From Coptis chinensis (Eukaryota; Streptophyta; Magnoliopsida; Ranunculales; Ranunculaceae), in NCBI GenBank assembly GCA_015680905.1, contig CM027378.1, forward strand, positions 37,793,001 to 37,857,000: 64,000 nucleotides of DNA, written 5' to 3'. Below are positions 44,706 through 56,367 of the stretch, piece by piece. The notes below the pieces were generated by a model. That model made no database searches and was not told the DNA's origin. It saw only the letters and a program-made list of their open reading frames with translations. The translations under genes were made by a program, and so were the position numbers. The number at the start of each line of letters is the position of its first letter. Position 1 is the first letter of the stretch.

Positions 44706-45861
44706 GAAAGAAAATGGACGTTTGAAGAAAGTTAATTTGAAGCTCATGTCCATGGAGTACTGATGTATGGGCTTGCAGGCTCAGAATACACCTTTTGGGT
44801 GTTGTGTTGATCGTCCGCCTTCATTTGTGGTGTGTTGAGTTTGGGCTTTTATTGCAACTTGTATCCCATTTCAAAGCGTACTGAGATTGATTTGTATATT
44901 TGTATTTTGTAGGACACCACAACATTCTGTTTCTTCTGTATTACACACACTTTTGTGCCGAGTAGATCATGGTTTTATATTTTCTTTCCCTTGCTAAACG
45001 CATCCCATCAACTTTTTTTCGGTAACAGCAATTTTGTTTGTCCTATTTCGATTTTTGAAAGGGTAATTGCTTGAATCGGCCATGCTTTTCTAACTGGCCA
45101 TGCTTTTTACATACACATTGTTTTCTAACTGGCTATGCTTTTCAATTTTGACCAATTCAACGGGTTTTTGACCCTTTTGTCTTTTCTTACAACTCTTTTT
45201 CTTCTTGCCACACTCTCTCTCCTCTTGTACTTTTGATATGACATGCACAGTAATATTTATCTGTCAGATTCTCTTAGCGATACGTACTCGCAATTAATGA
45301 CCATTGGATTTCAACTCAGCAAAAATAAAAATGGACTTTAGCTATTGTGAGAATCAGGAACCAGCAACTTATGGATCTACTATCAGCAATTTTTTGTTGT
45401 TTTTGTAATGCAAAGACGAGACAATATTTACCTCATTTTTTGTGCTAACCTCAAAAAGTTTTTACAAAGCTCCAAAACTATACTTTTTACTCTGGGTTCT
45501 TCTTTTTTGTTCCTCTACTCTGTCTTCTCATTTTTTATTTTTCTAAGGATTTTAATGGATGAAATCAAATCTTGATAATGGTCAGTTTTGATGTTTGTTT
45601 AGTTGTCTTTAGTGTTGGTTTGTTTCTACCCTTGTTTCTACGTAGGTTTATGTTTCAGTTTGCTTCTTTGTGGTTTTACGAAGAAGTGTGAGTGTTTTTT
45701 TTATAAGGTTTTCATGGTTGTTTACCATTTCCATGTTGATTTTGTTGTCATATTTATAGTATTTATACAATGTCATAAATATAGAACAATAAATGAAAGA
45801 ACTTTATTGTCGTTTTATTAAAAGCTCCTACTTTTTACTGTGCTAACTTTGTATTTTTGCA
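44706..45861. other. LAZ1-like 3' UTR and intergenic sequence
   Basis: The first ~250 bp should be 3' UTR; no canonical AATAAA was noticed. The rest is AT-rich and shows no recognised gene. TTTTTGCAG at 45854-45862 is a good acceptor for the first visible exon of the next pseudogene. Confidence 0.5.
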
Positions 45862-45862
45862 G

Positions 45863-47454
45863 GTTCATTCGATATGCTTATTTATTATGATGGCGAGATG
45901 AAATCTGACAAGCATGATGTGATGAAGTATCTAGGGGGTGAGGTGAAATTGAGAGTGTTTGATGTGGATACTCCTTTTGAAGGATTCATGTGTCTTATTG
46001 AAGCTGTGTCATTGCGCATGAGATTGGGTTTTTCTGTTAGGTATTTGATGAACAAGTTCCTTTGTAAAATCGATGAAGAAACCGACTACTTGAACATGAT
46101 TAAGAAGCAGAGGAAGACTTCGGCCAACGAAAGCAATAAAAGTTTGGATTATTAATAAAGCAATCGTCATCACAACCTACTATAAAGAACAAAAATTTTC
46201 GTACTGAGCTGTTTAAAGTAGATAGTGTTACTCCTGGAAAAGGTGGTGGACAACCTAGAGTGCAGAATAAACCGGTTGGTAGTGAGCTATTTAAACAAGA
46301 AATGGTAAGAAGTGCAAGTCCTGGATCGAGTTATAGGGTTCCTAGTATAAAGAAGAAACAAGTTTATAGTGAGTTGTTTAAACCTTCTCTTCCAAAGAGT
46401 GCATGTCCTGGATCAAGTGGTGGAGAACATTGTATGAAGAAGAAACTCAATGAAGAAATTCCAATAACTGATTCTCCAAGAAAACAATCTTTTTTGAAAG
46501 AAAAAGTGCTAGCTCGACAGAAATATTCTTCCAATCAATTTAAACTTGTGGACGAACCAATAGGTAAATCACTAATATTATTTTAGTTATTCTTAGTTCC
46601 AGTAAATAGTTTGGTTGCTGACGGTTATAAACGATGTGTTCCCCAGATAGTCTGCTAGAACAACCTGCAACTGCAACTAGTCAATTGCAAGATGTGGAAA
46701 ATAAAAACGTTGTTGAAAATGTCCCACACAGCTTGGAGACGTTCGAAAAGGTCATGGCAAGTGAGGGATGGCTAACTTATAGTACACCTGTAAATATGTT
46801 AGTTACTGATATATCCTTGTTAAATTACTCACATTTAGTAACTGTTTTAGATTTTTTCCCAAAGGGAAGCTCAAGTGCAGTTGGTAGTTGCAAATGAAAA
46901 GACGGAAGGATACCTCTTGCAATTGTCATTGAAGGTGAGCAGTATAAACATTATAGGGGATAATTATAGTTTGAGTTGCTGATAGTCCGAGCACTAATGG
47001 TTGACCTATTGTAATGCAGAGGATGATCCCACTGGTGTTGAAGATGCTGATCAACCAGACTATGAAGAGTTTGATTTGCAAAATCCATATGGAGATACAA
47101 CTGACATTCCTACAGAATACATAATTGCCAGTCCTAGAAGTAATGAGGAGGTTGAATTTCAAAATGAAGATGAAGTTCAAATACTAAATGATTTAGTTGA
47201 TACAGCTGACATTCCTTAAGAAAACCGACAGTTCTCGAAGTAATGAGGAGGTTCTATTTCAAAATGAATATGAAGATAAAGTTCAAATACTAAATGATTT
47301 AGTTGATACAACTGACATTCCTCAAGAAAACATAATCGGCAGTTCTTGAAGTAATGAGGATGTTGAATTTCAAAATGAATATGAAGATGCTGTTGCGGGT
47401 GAAGTTGTGGTAGTAGAAGATGATGACGATGACGATGACGATGAAGATGAAGAT
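45863..47454 (+). pseudogene. MULE-N-terminus-like multi-exon pseudogene, cut by Athila
   Basis: After an acceptor at 45862, LIYYDGEMKSDKHDVMKYL and FDVDTPFEGF resemble the N-terminal domain of plant MuDR/MULE proteins (moderate confidence). A frameshift near 46150 leads to degenerate repeats around SELFK and SA(S/C)PGSS (46200-46420). Introns are plausible at 46564-46646 (GTAAAT...CCCAG) and 46935-47020 (GTGAGC...TGCAG), with another between about 46790 and 46865. The last exon is acidic and built from three ~100-111-bp tandem units (starting 47139, 47239 and 47350), with C-to-T-type stops (TAA, TGA). It ends in an Asp/Glu run directly at the Athila LTR, whose first six bases TGATAA give two stop codons. 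The catalytic part is absent. Confidence 0.5.
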
Positions 47455-47603
47455 TGATAAGCACCCAAAACTGTAATATTAAACCCCGAGAGACATAGCA
47501 TTTTGGTCGATTATGTGTTTAATAATCATGTAATAATTATATTTTCGTACTTTTCCAGGTTTCCGCAATTAAAATGAATATAGTGATAAAACATGCATTG
47601 AAG

Positions 47604-48145
47604 TACAGGAATACGGGAATATTTGGAGTTTCCCACTCGACCCCGTGAAGCCGAAGTTTCCAAAAGAACAGAATCAGTGCGAAACGGGCCCACATATGAA
47701 GAAGCAGCAATTTTCCGAAGCTCAAATCGGATAAATCTAGATGCCGACGTTGGCTAGTGAAGCTGCCAAGTACAAGAATTCGGGAATATTTGGAATTCCC
47801 GCTCAATCCCCGTGAAGCCCAACAAAGCCTGACTAGAGCCGGGTTCCCAAAAGAACGAGACCCGGTCTCGGCCCACCACATATAAAGAGGCGGGAAACTT
47901 CCGATGCTCAAATCGGATAAATCTAGGTGCCGACGTTGGCTAGTGAAGCCGCCAGTACAAGAATATACGGAATATTGGAATTCCCGCTCAATCCCCGTAA
48001 AAAGCCAACAAAGCCCCGACTAGAGCCAAAGTTTCCAAAAGAACGTAACCAAGACAAGACGGGCCCACCCATATAAAGAGGCGGGAACTTCCGGCTCAAA
48101 TCGGATAAATCTAGGTGCCGACGTTGGCTAGTGAAGCTGCCATAA
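47604..48145 (+). repeat. Three tandem LTR units each with a TATA-like site
   Basis: Units begin at 47604, 47771 and 47956 and share TTCCCGCTCAATCCCCGT, CTCAAATCGGATAAATCTAG and GCCGACGTTGGCTAGTGAAG. Units 2 and 3 contain TATAAAGAGGCGGG (47881 and 48072); unit 1 has TATGAAGAAGC at the same place. These are candidate promoters in the U3 region. Confidence 0.85.
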
Positions 48146-48740
48146 ATAATTCGGCAACGAACTCTGCAAGAAGGACAAAAAGTCGTAAAACGCCAATTTT
48201 TCGCATTTAATGGACACACTAAGTGGACACACTCTGCGCCCGAAGGCATGATGAGTCGGCATAGGCAGGTGGCGAGAATGGTTTCAAATTGATGCCACCT
48301 TGTAATGAGAGAAGACACGCACTGCTCAAGATGGAAATGAAATTAAGCAAAGGGACAAATATAAGGCAATGGCGGATCGAAACATTAAATAAGTTTTGTT
48401 TCAGAAACAAAACTTGGTCACGTGAAAACAAAACCTCGACATTCAAAGTTTTGAATGTCTCAAATGGAGTAACAGCCAAAACCGAATTAAATCATCCTCC
48501 GGACATCCGCTTTATATATATGAGGGTTCGCTTCATTATAAGGTCTTCAAAGATATTAATGCTTTAGCTACGTTTAGTTTTTCTTCAATTTACTTACCTT
48601 ACGCCATTTTTATTTCAAGAGCTTAATACAAGTAGTTATTTTACCCTTAATAATGATCATTTCTTTTCTTGTTTAATTTACGTCATTCCCCATTTATTTA
48701 CTTAATGTATACAAAGAAATTTTATTATTCCTTTTATGAT

Positions 48741-48785
48741 GATGAGCTAATCCCCCCCCTCAGGGGGAGGGTTATGCTGCTCGTG
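48741..48785 (+). promoter_or_regulatory. Two-stem hairpin in the Athila LTR
   Basis: The outer stem is GATGAGC with GCTCGTG (one G-U pair in RNA) and the inner stem is CCCCC (48755-48759) with GGGGG (48763-48767). It is followed by GTGAAAATC, as in the solo LTR (GTGAAGATC). It is conserved in position and order. Confidence 0.6.
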
Positions 48786-49540
48786 TGAAAATCCGGATTG
48801 ACTTGTTAATATTCTAGAATCACTACTTAGGAATTAGGCATAGAATTAACATCCGGTCCCAAAATGATCGAGGCTCGCATAAAAGTTGGAGTGCCGATGC
48901 TCCAGATAGGTCGCTGTAATCTTTGGTGTCGTCGACTCTCCAATTAGTCCAATTCGGGTCATGTGATGTGAACTTGTGCCAGGAGCTGAAATAATATACC
49001 AGAGATGAGGTATTATCGAAACTCCTTATGCTAGTGAAATGCGACCTAGAGATGTGGGCATGCACTAGGGATCAATACTCGACGTCGTCTCCGAAACGAG
49101 ACGAATTAGAGATGTAGTGATTTGGTAATAAAAACTGTTGAAAAATGATTCTTGCATGAGCATGATTAACTCTCTCCCTGTTTCTCTACTTTTGTTTACC
49201 TATATATAATCACCGTAGTAATTTATTTTATTTGCATTACCGTTATTTTAATAAAAACCAACTAAAAAAGAAACCTAAAAATCCTACTCACTTAAAGTGT
49301 AACTCCGGTTGAACCTATCCGAGCACTAAGGTTTGGGCGATCCCTTTACTCGACCTATCCTACCAATCCCACGTGAGTAAGGTAACTTGACTAAAACGCA
49401 TTTCGACTATCACGGACGTTGGACTTTGGACTTTGGACTTGGACTGTGGACCTCGGACTTTGGATCATGGACCTCGGACTTAAGGAAATAAGTAAATGGC
49501 GAAAACAATAAACGTTCGGTGTGTAAAGAGCGTTCTATCA

Positions 49541-50396
49541 AATGGCGCCACAAGACGCCAAGACTCTCGACTTAACGTAATAACCGGAATACATCCATAA
49601 AACCCCTCCCTTACCTCATCATCTTTTTTAATTTTCATTTCTGTTTACAATACTAACTCTTTACCGTAATTTTTTTTTCTACTAACAAATAACCGCGTGA
49701 GCCAAGTTGTTTATTTTCATTAGCACGATCTAAGTACTCGTAGGAATTTGAAGTACTAAACAGACAAAAAAGTCTCTCGGACGAGACTGAATTAGTAAGC
49801 AAGAGAAAACTAACCCCGAGTATCAACACTCGGGTTTTCAGTCTGAGCTACTTTCCTTTTCAAGTACTCTTTTGGGCTCTTTGGTCCTGTTTTTTCTAGT
49901 AAGCATAAGCTTGGGAGTAGTCGAATCGCTATACGAGGAATCGCGGGGCGCCGTGTTTCAAACTCTTAAACTCCTCAAACTTTGTCGAGGATATTATTTG
50001 CTATAACCTGTTTTACCTCGTATATTTGTATGTTGGCATGAGAACTCGTGCATGTAAAGGTGGTTCGTCATCATATATTCACGTAACACAATTAATATGA
50101 TTCAATATATTTTGATATATGCGTGGCGTCAAACCACCGCTTAGAATATTTTTGTATGTGTATGTTACATCAATTCACGACGCGGTATTCAATTGCATGA
50201 GTTCGTTCTCGACATTCCCCTAGCTCACGATAACTTACACATAGTTGCAACGATAGGTAATATAGATTTGCATGGGTAGACTTTCTCAAATAAACTAGTA
50301 TATGTTAGTTAGTTTCTATTTTAGCATCTATCGTTTTTAATTGCATATTTCGTAATCACGTCTCCATAATACACTAATTACGTAAATAAAAAAAAA

Positions 50397-50439
<43 letters not shown>

Positions 50440-50761
50440 GTAATTAAAAATTTCATCTAAATCATCTTAATAACACCCCGCATAATACACCATCATAAAT
50501 CATCATCCTATTCCATCAGTGCCTAGGAAACTTGAGAAAAAAAAATTGAGGTTGCCTAATTAAGGAACGTGCTAGCACGAACAACCTCCCTCAATTCTCT
50601 CAGGTAACCTGGCTGCTGGAATATTCACACGTTATCCTAGCTTCCCTGCTCGAGTTAGCAACAGCTCAGGAAGACGTGCTTCAACTCCCTCCTTCCTAAC
50701 TTCTAAAAAACTCCAGTCATTATTCGTTCCTTATGAGCACTAAATTAAAATTCATATTTGT
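49541..50761 (+). other. Athila primer site and 5' leader
   Basis: TGGCGCCACAAGACGCCA (49543-49560) follows the LTR after two bases and is the primer-binding position. Only the first ~7 bases match the usual Athila tRNA-Asp complement, so it is diverged. The leader has AATAAA (50385-50390) followed by an A-rich tract to 50434. No ORF of note precedes gag. Confidence 0.65.
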
Positions 50762-52149
50762 ATGAGACTACGGTCTGGTAAACATAAGGAATTAGAACTT
50801 ACATATCATCGTCGAAAATACAAGAAACAACTGTTTATGTTATCTCCTAGGCATAGTTCCTCCTCCGTAAATCAACCTCGTCAAACATCTCCGTTTCCAT
50901 TATCTCCTTTAATTATGGCTGAAGAAAATCTCACAGTCGAGAAACCCCTTTCGGATTTCTATACTGCCTTACAGGAAGGACCTGCTTCCTGCATTAAACT
51001 CGATGCGATTGTAGGTGATCTTCGTATTCCGCCAAATATTTTCGGTTTGTTACCTGTTTACCATGGTTTAGACCATGAAAAACCGTACAATCATCTTCGT
51101 CGGATGCAACAAGTAGTCACCACTTTCCGCCATCCGACCGTTACCAACGAACAAATCTTGCTTAGGTTGTTTCCCTTCACCTTAGCTGATAAAGCTTCAG
51201 TTTGGCTCGCCGGACAAGCGCCGCAATCCATTGATACATGGGCCAAACTTGTTCAAGCATTCATGATAAAGTTCTATACTCAGAAGAAAACTACAGAAAT
51301 GCTTCAAAAGATTCAATTCTTTCGCCAGCACCCCCAGGAATCCTTTTCGGAAGCGTGGAGTAGATTTACTGATCTACTACTCGAATGTCCCTATCATCAA
51401 CTCGACACCGCTGTATTAGTCCGTTCATTCTTTAATGGTCTCTCTGACCATCAAAAGGAAACATTAGTATCATGAACGGCGGTTGTTTCATGGACAAGGG
51501 CGCTACTGAAGCATACACTTTTCTTGAGAAAACAGGCCTCAATGGCACCCATTGGGGAAACACCGATTCTTCTAAATCTTCTAAAGACACTCCTACCAAA
51601 GTTACGTCTATGTTTGAGGTCAAACCCGATCCGGAATTAAAAACTTTAATCAAGTCCCTAAACAAAAAGGTTGATGCTCTTTCAGTACAAGTAAATGAAC
51701 AAAAACCCAAACAGGTCATGGCTGCCAACGCTTCCCCATGCCCTCTTTGCTTAAGTCCTGAGCACGCCGATTCTTATTGTCCCTTGGTATACGAGTGTCC
51801 TCCCCAACCTTCTGAAGAGGTTTGTGCTTTCAACATCCCTAATACACCTTGGCGACAACATCCGAATTTAGCTTGGGCACCCCCTGTCCAACAACAAGCT
51901 CCTTCAGGTGGCAACAACGTTCCTGTACGACCACCCGCGAACTACAATTCCTATCGTCAAGGAAATCCTCCACAATTTCAGCAAGGGCAAAGTAATTTTC
52001 CCAATAACGCAAATATGGGATACCAGAACAACCGCAACCTTGTTCCCGCTAACCAAGGATATGGCTACCAAAATCAACCCGTAAATAATAACCGCGGAAC
52101 TAGTTCCCCGCCGCTCCTTGGTACAATCCACGTACCGATAAAATGGTGA
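50762..52149 (+). pseudogene. Athila gag pseudogene
   Basis: The ATG at 50762 opens MRLRSGKHKELELTYHRRK. The capsid region (LRLFPFTLADKASVWLAG, STW-like DTWAKLVQAFMIKFY, FRQHPQESFSEAWSRFTDLL, RSFFNGL) lies at 51150-51450. A frameshift at about 51470 moves to the frame beginning NGGCFMDKGATEAY. This carries a CCHC zinc knuckle (CPLCLSPEHADSYC, about 51739-51780) and an Asn/Gln/Pro-rich tail ending at 52149. The frame shifts again before the protease. Confidence 0.85.
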
Positions 52150-52334
52150 AACTTTCCGACATACATGAATCAACAGAATCAAATCCTAGCTTCTATTCAA
52201 TGGTCTTCACCGTTAGCTCGGGATAAAAGTCAAAAGCGTGTTCCCCGCAAGCGGTTCCAAACCCTAAGCCTACAAACACCGCCTTTGAACTCAACAATGC
52301 ACCAGGACCTAGTAATCCAAGCCGGGTGAGGTAA

Positions 52335-53390
52335 ATGCCATTACCACTCTTCGCTTCGCGCAAACCATCGACAATAATATACGATGCCGCATTTAGGAAT
52401 CAACGGAAGCCACGACTAACATCCTTCCAACTCCTACCTCATGAACCTATAACGGACGAAGTTGTACCTTCAAAATCTATACCCACGCCTCTAGGAAAAG
52501 ATACCACGATCCTTATATCGCGATTCGCCCAAAAGCTCCGTTCCCCGCCTTTGGTAAAGAACAAACATGACGAACATTTTGATGAGATCCGTGAAACCTT
52601 CAAAAATTTGACCATAAACTTACCTTTCCTAGATGCGCTAAAGCATTTGCCCAAGCATGCCAAGTTTTTGAAGGACATGTGCACCACCAAACAACGTCAT
52701 TTAATGTACCTCAACAAAGCGTTCCTCACTCGAAAGTTTCCCTCGATTACCACTACCAATGGTATAGTAAAGTACAAGGACCCAGGTCGACCAACTGTAC
52801 CATGCACGTTGGGAGACAAGTATACCGCTACTGCGCTTTTAGACCTAGGTGCCAGTGTTAACCTACTTCCCTACTACTTATTTAAGCAGTTAGGTCTTCA
52901 TGAATTGAAACCTACCAATATGACTCTGCAACTCGCGGATCGCTCCATCAAGTACCCAAAAGGCATAGTAGAGAACGTTATAGTAAAGGTCCAAGATTTT
53001 TACTACCCAGTTGATTTTGTCATTCTAGATACTGAAGTAGCCTGTGACTCCATCCCTATCATCTTAGGACGTCCTTTCCTTGCAACTGCCAATGCTCTTA
53101 TAAATTGTCGGGACGGTTCAATGACATTGTCTTTCGGGAACCTTTACGTTAACTCAAACGTGTTCAAATTAATGAAACAGTTTCCCGATCCTATAATGGA
53201 GGGCGAGATTAGCTTGGTTGATAGTCTGGAACATGATTATTTCACAAACTCTTTTCCCCCAGACGAGATACACCAATTTCTTTCTTTTGATAATCCGGAG
53301 TTTGACGATGACTCGTACATAAGGGAGGTCCATGCATTATTAGAGTCAGTACCACTATTTGACCCTAATGCTTCAGTGCAAACTAATTGA
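52335..53390 (+). pseudogene. Athila aspartic protease region
   Basis: An open stretch of 351 codons includes KHLPKHAKFLKDMCTTKQR and the protease motif ALLDLGASVNLLPY, the usual Athila D-L-G-A form of the active site. The fold is completed by VDFVILDTE and IPIILGRPFLATANALINC, then an acidic linker. This is the longest open segment of the Athila polyprotein. It is separated from gag and RT by frameshifts, so it cannot be made as part of the normal polyprotein. Confidence 0.85.
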
Positions 53391-53568
53391 AGAACCGATT
53401 CGCTCTTTTCCATTGAAGAGATGATCCCTCACGAATCCTTGATCCCCAATCCTCCAACTCGGTTTAAAACCTTTACCCCTGATTTGAAGTATGTGCATCT
53501 CGATCCCGATGGTAGTCACCCTATAATAATTTCTGCTCACTTGACTACGTGCAGGCGAAGAGGCACGT

Positions 53569-54526
53569 TTGATTCATGTCATTCGTGAACACCGCTCGCT
53601 TATCGGATGGTCCTTAGATGATATCAAGGGAATAGACCCTAGCATATGCACGCATTGTATACATCTTGATGACGCACAAAGACATCACGAGAACCACAAC
53701 GCCTTTAATCCCGCCATGAAGGAAGTAGTGAGAGAGGAAGTTCTACGTTTACTTGATGCGGGTATCATATACCCTATCTCATATAGTGACTGGGTTAGTC
53801 CTGTCCACGTTGTTCCCAAAAAGTCCGGCATTCAAGTTGTGCAAAATGAAAGTGGTGAGTGCATCTCCACTCGCATTCCTTTGAAATGGAGAATTTGCAT
53901 TGACTATCGCAAACTTAATGCTAGAACCCGTAAAGATCACTTCCCTCTCCCATTCATTGACCAGATGCTAGAACGTTTAGCCGGTCATGCCTACTACTGT
54001 TTTCTTGATGGCTATTCCGGAAACTTCCAAGTTGTCATCGATCCCGCCGATCAAGAAAAGACAACTTTCACGTGTCCCTTTGGAACCTTTGCATCTGAGG
54101 GCGAGCATGCCTTTTTTTGGTCTTTGTAATGCCCCGGCACTTTCCAACGCTGCATGCTTCACATTTTTAGTGATATGGTGGAACGTTATATGGAAGTCTT
54201 CATGGATCTACTTTTCCATTTACGGAAATTCCTTTGACGATCGTTTATCCAACCTTTCTAAAGTATTAACGCTTGTTGAGAAAAAAAATCTGGTACTCAA
54301 TTGGGAGAAGTGTCATTTCATGGTTACCAAAGGACTTGTTCTAGGTCATATTGTTTCAAAAGACGGGATAGAGGTTGATAAAGCTAAAATTGTTAAAATT
54401 TCTTCGCTACCCTTCCCACGTGCGATTCGGGATATCCGTGCCTTTTTAGGCCATTTTGGTTTTCTGGGAGATTCATTCAGGATTTTTCTAAAGTTGCTTT
54501 CGACCCTTAACCAATCTCCTACTTAA
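53569..54526 (+). pseudogene. Athila reverse transcriptase with destroyed catalytic box
   Basis: Motifs: EVLRLLDAGIIYPISYSDW, WRICIDYRKLNARTRKDHF, FPLPFIDQMLERLAGHAYY, CFLDGYSG and EKTTFTCPFGTFA (53740-54090). Frameshifts at about 54095-54120 are followed by GLCNAPA. At 54203-54212 the catalytic FMDD box reads FMD then CTAC in place of one Asp codon. That removes the second Asp and shifts the frame. The thumb follows as VLNWEKCHFMVTKGLVLGH and IRDIRAFLGHFGF. Confidence 0.88.
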
Positions 54527-54599
54527 GGATGCGATTATTCGATTTCAATTTCAATTGCAAACAAGCTTTTGATACTCTAAAAACGCTCGACTACCGCTC

Positions 54600-55045
54600 C
54601 TATCATTCAACCCCCGATTGGTCTCAACCATTCGAATCGATGTGTGGCGCTTAGCGACTTTGCTATTGGTGCCGTGCTAGGCCAACGACGTGACGACAAA
54701 CCCGTTGTCATTTACTACGCTAGTAAAACTCTTAACGACGCTCAACGTAATTATACCACAACTGAGAAAGAGTTCCTAGCTGTTGTCTATGCTTTGGATA
54801 AGTTTCGCCCCTACCTAGTTGGAACATCGACCATAGTATATACTGACCATGCCGCAATTCGGTACTTACTCTCGAAAAAGGAAGCAAAACAACGATTGTT
54901 CCGCTGGATCCTTCTCTTACAAGAATTCACCCTGGAAATCAAAGACAAGAAAGGAACCGAAAATGTCGTAGCCGACCATTTATCAAGGCTGGTTGGTGAC
55001 ATCGATAGTGATTCGAAGCTATCGGTGATTCCTTCCCGCATCTAA
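54600..55045 (+). pseudogene. Athila RNase H
   Basis: [20 protein letters not shown] opens the domain. [19 protein letters not shown] supplies the Glu, [12 protein letters not shown] an Asp, and [11 protein letters not shown] ends it. A frameshift just before SDFAIG removes the start of the domain (CDAS). The rest is open to TAA at 55043-55045. Confidence 0.85.
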
Positions 55046-56367
55046 TACTTGTACTCTATTTTCATCCCCCCCATGGTGCGCGGATATCGTTAACTACTTA
55101 GTTCTTTGGGAAGTCCCTCCTTTTGGTCACGTCCCCGATCATAAAAAGTTCTTATCCATTAAAAAATATTATTTCTGGGATGAACCCTACCTCTTTAAGT
55201 ATTGTTCCGACCAACTCATTCGTCGTTGCATTCCCGACTGGGAACACACTGATGTTTTATCCTTTTGCCATGAACAATCTTGCGGAGGTCATTTCAAAGG
55301 AAAGAAAAACTGCGGCCAAGGTGTTACAATGTGGTTTTACTGGCCTACCCTTTTCGCGATGCACCTAACATTCGCGTAGCTTGCATTCGTTGTCAACACC
55401 TAGGTCGAATTACCAAACGAAATATGATGCCCCTAAATCCTATATTGATTGTGGAAATTTTTGATGTTTGGGGCATTGATTTTATGGGACCCTTCCCTAT
55501 TTCTCAAGGTTTTCTATACATTTTAGTCGCTGTAGACTATGTGTCCAAATGGATTGAGGCACTTCGCGTGATGTCCCGAATGACCATAAAGACTGCCGTG
55601 AGATTTGTAAAAGAAAACATTTTCTCTCGTTTTGGTGTTCCCAAAGCTATCATCAGTGATGGGGGTACACATTTTTGTAACAAAATTTTTGGGTTTTTAA
55701 TGAAAAAATATGGAGTTACTCACAAGGTTGCTACTCCATACCACCCACAAACGAGTGGCCAAGTGGAAGTCTCCAACAGAGATAAAGTCTATTCGAGAAA
55801 AAACCGTCAACCCATCAAGAAAGGACTGGTCTCTCCGCTTATAGGATGCCTTGTGGGCATACCGAACAACATTTAAGACACCTATAGGGATGTCTCCTTA
55901 CCGCATTGTTTTTGGAAAACCTTGTCATCTGCCAGTTGAACTTGAGCACCGTGCCTTTTGGGCCATCAAAAGCCTCAATTACAATATCATCGAGGCAGCG
56001 AGAAGCCGAAAAACTGCAATTAAATGAGCTGGAGGAGATTCGGAGTGATGCTTATGATCTCTCGAAATCCTACAAAGCTAATATGAAAAGAGTGCACGAC
56101 AAGCACATTTTGCGTAAGGATTTCAAAATTGGCCAAAAAGTTTTACTGTACAACTCCAGATTACACATCTTTCCTGGTAAATTGAAAACACGATGGTCTG
56201 GTCCTTTCATTGTGTCAGCTGTGAAACATTATGGGGCAATCTCTTTGCTTAATCCAAAAGATAACAGTGAATTTCAAGTCAATGGACAACGCCTAAAACA
56301 TTACCACGAATTACGCTCACCAGATGTTGAACAGACTCTTCTTCAGAATCCAGTTTACACTGACTAG
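55046..56367 (+). pseudogene. Athila integrase
   Basis: The zinc-binding region is frameshifted ([12 protein letters not shown] near 55270, [10 protein letters not shown] near 55385). The core reads [13 protein letters not shown] (first Asp), [11 protein letters not shown] (second Asp) and [14 protein letters not shown] (Glu). After a frameshift at about 55870, the C-terminal part has RVHDKHILRKDFKIGQKVL and LHIFPGKLKTRWSGPFIV, the Athila form of the GPY/F module. It ends with TAG at 56365-56367. Confidence 0.87.

Larger units (their letters stand above)
47455..49540 (+). repeat. 5' LTR of the Athila element, 2.09 kb
   Basis: Begins TGATA and ends TATCA (49536-49540), a 5-bp terminal inverted repeat. 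It contains three ~165-190-bp tandem units (47604-48145), the two-stem hairpin at 48741-48785 and a run of GGACTT/GGACCT repeats (49424-49482). It is homologous to the solo LTR at 7169-8868. Confidence 0.9.

Noticed and set aside
45603-45821. 72-codon hydrophobic frame upstream of the MULE-like pseudogene
   Set aside because: Translation of T-rich DNA; no neighbouring promoter or homologous motif.
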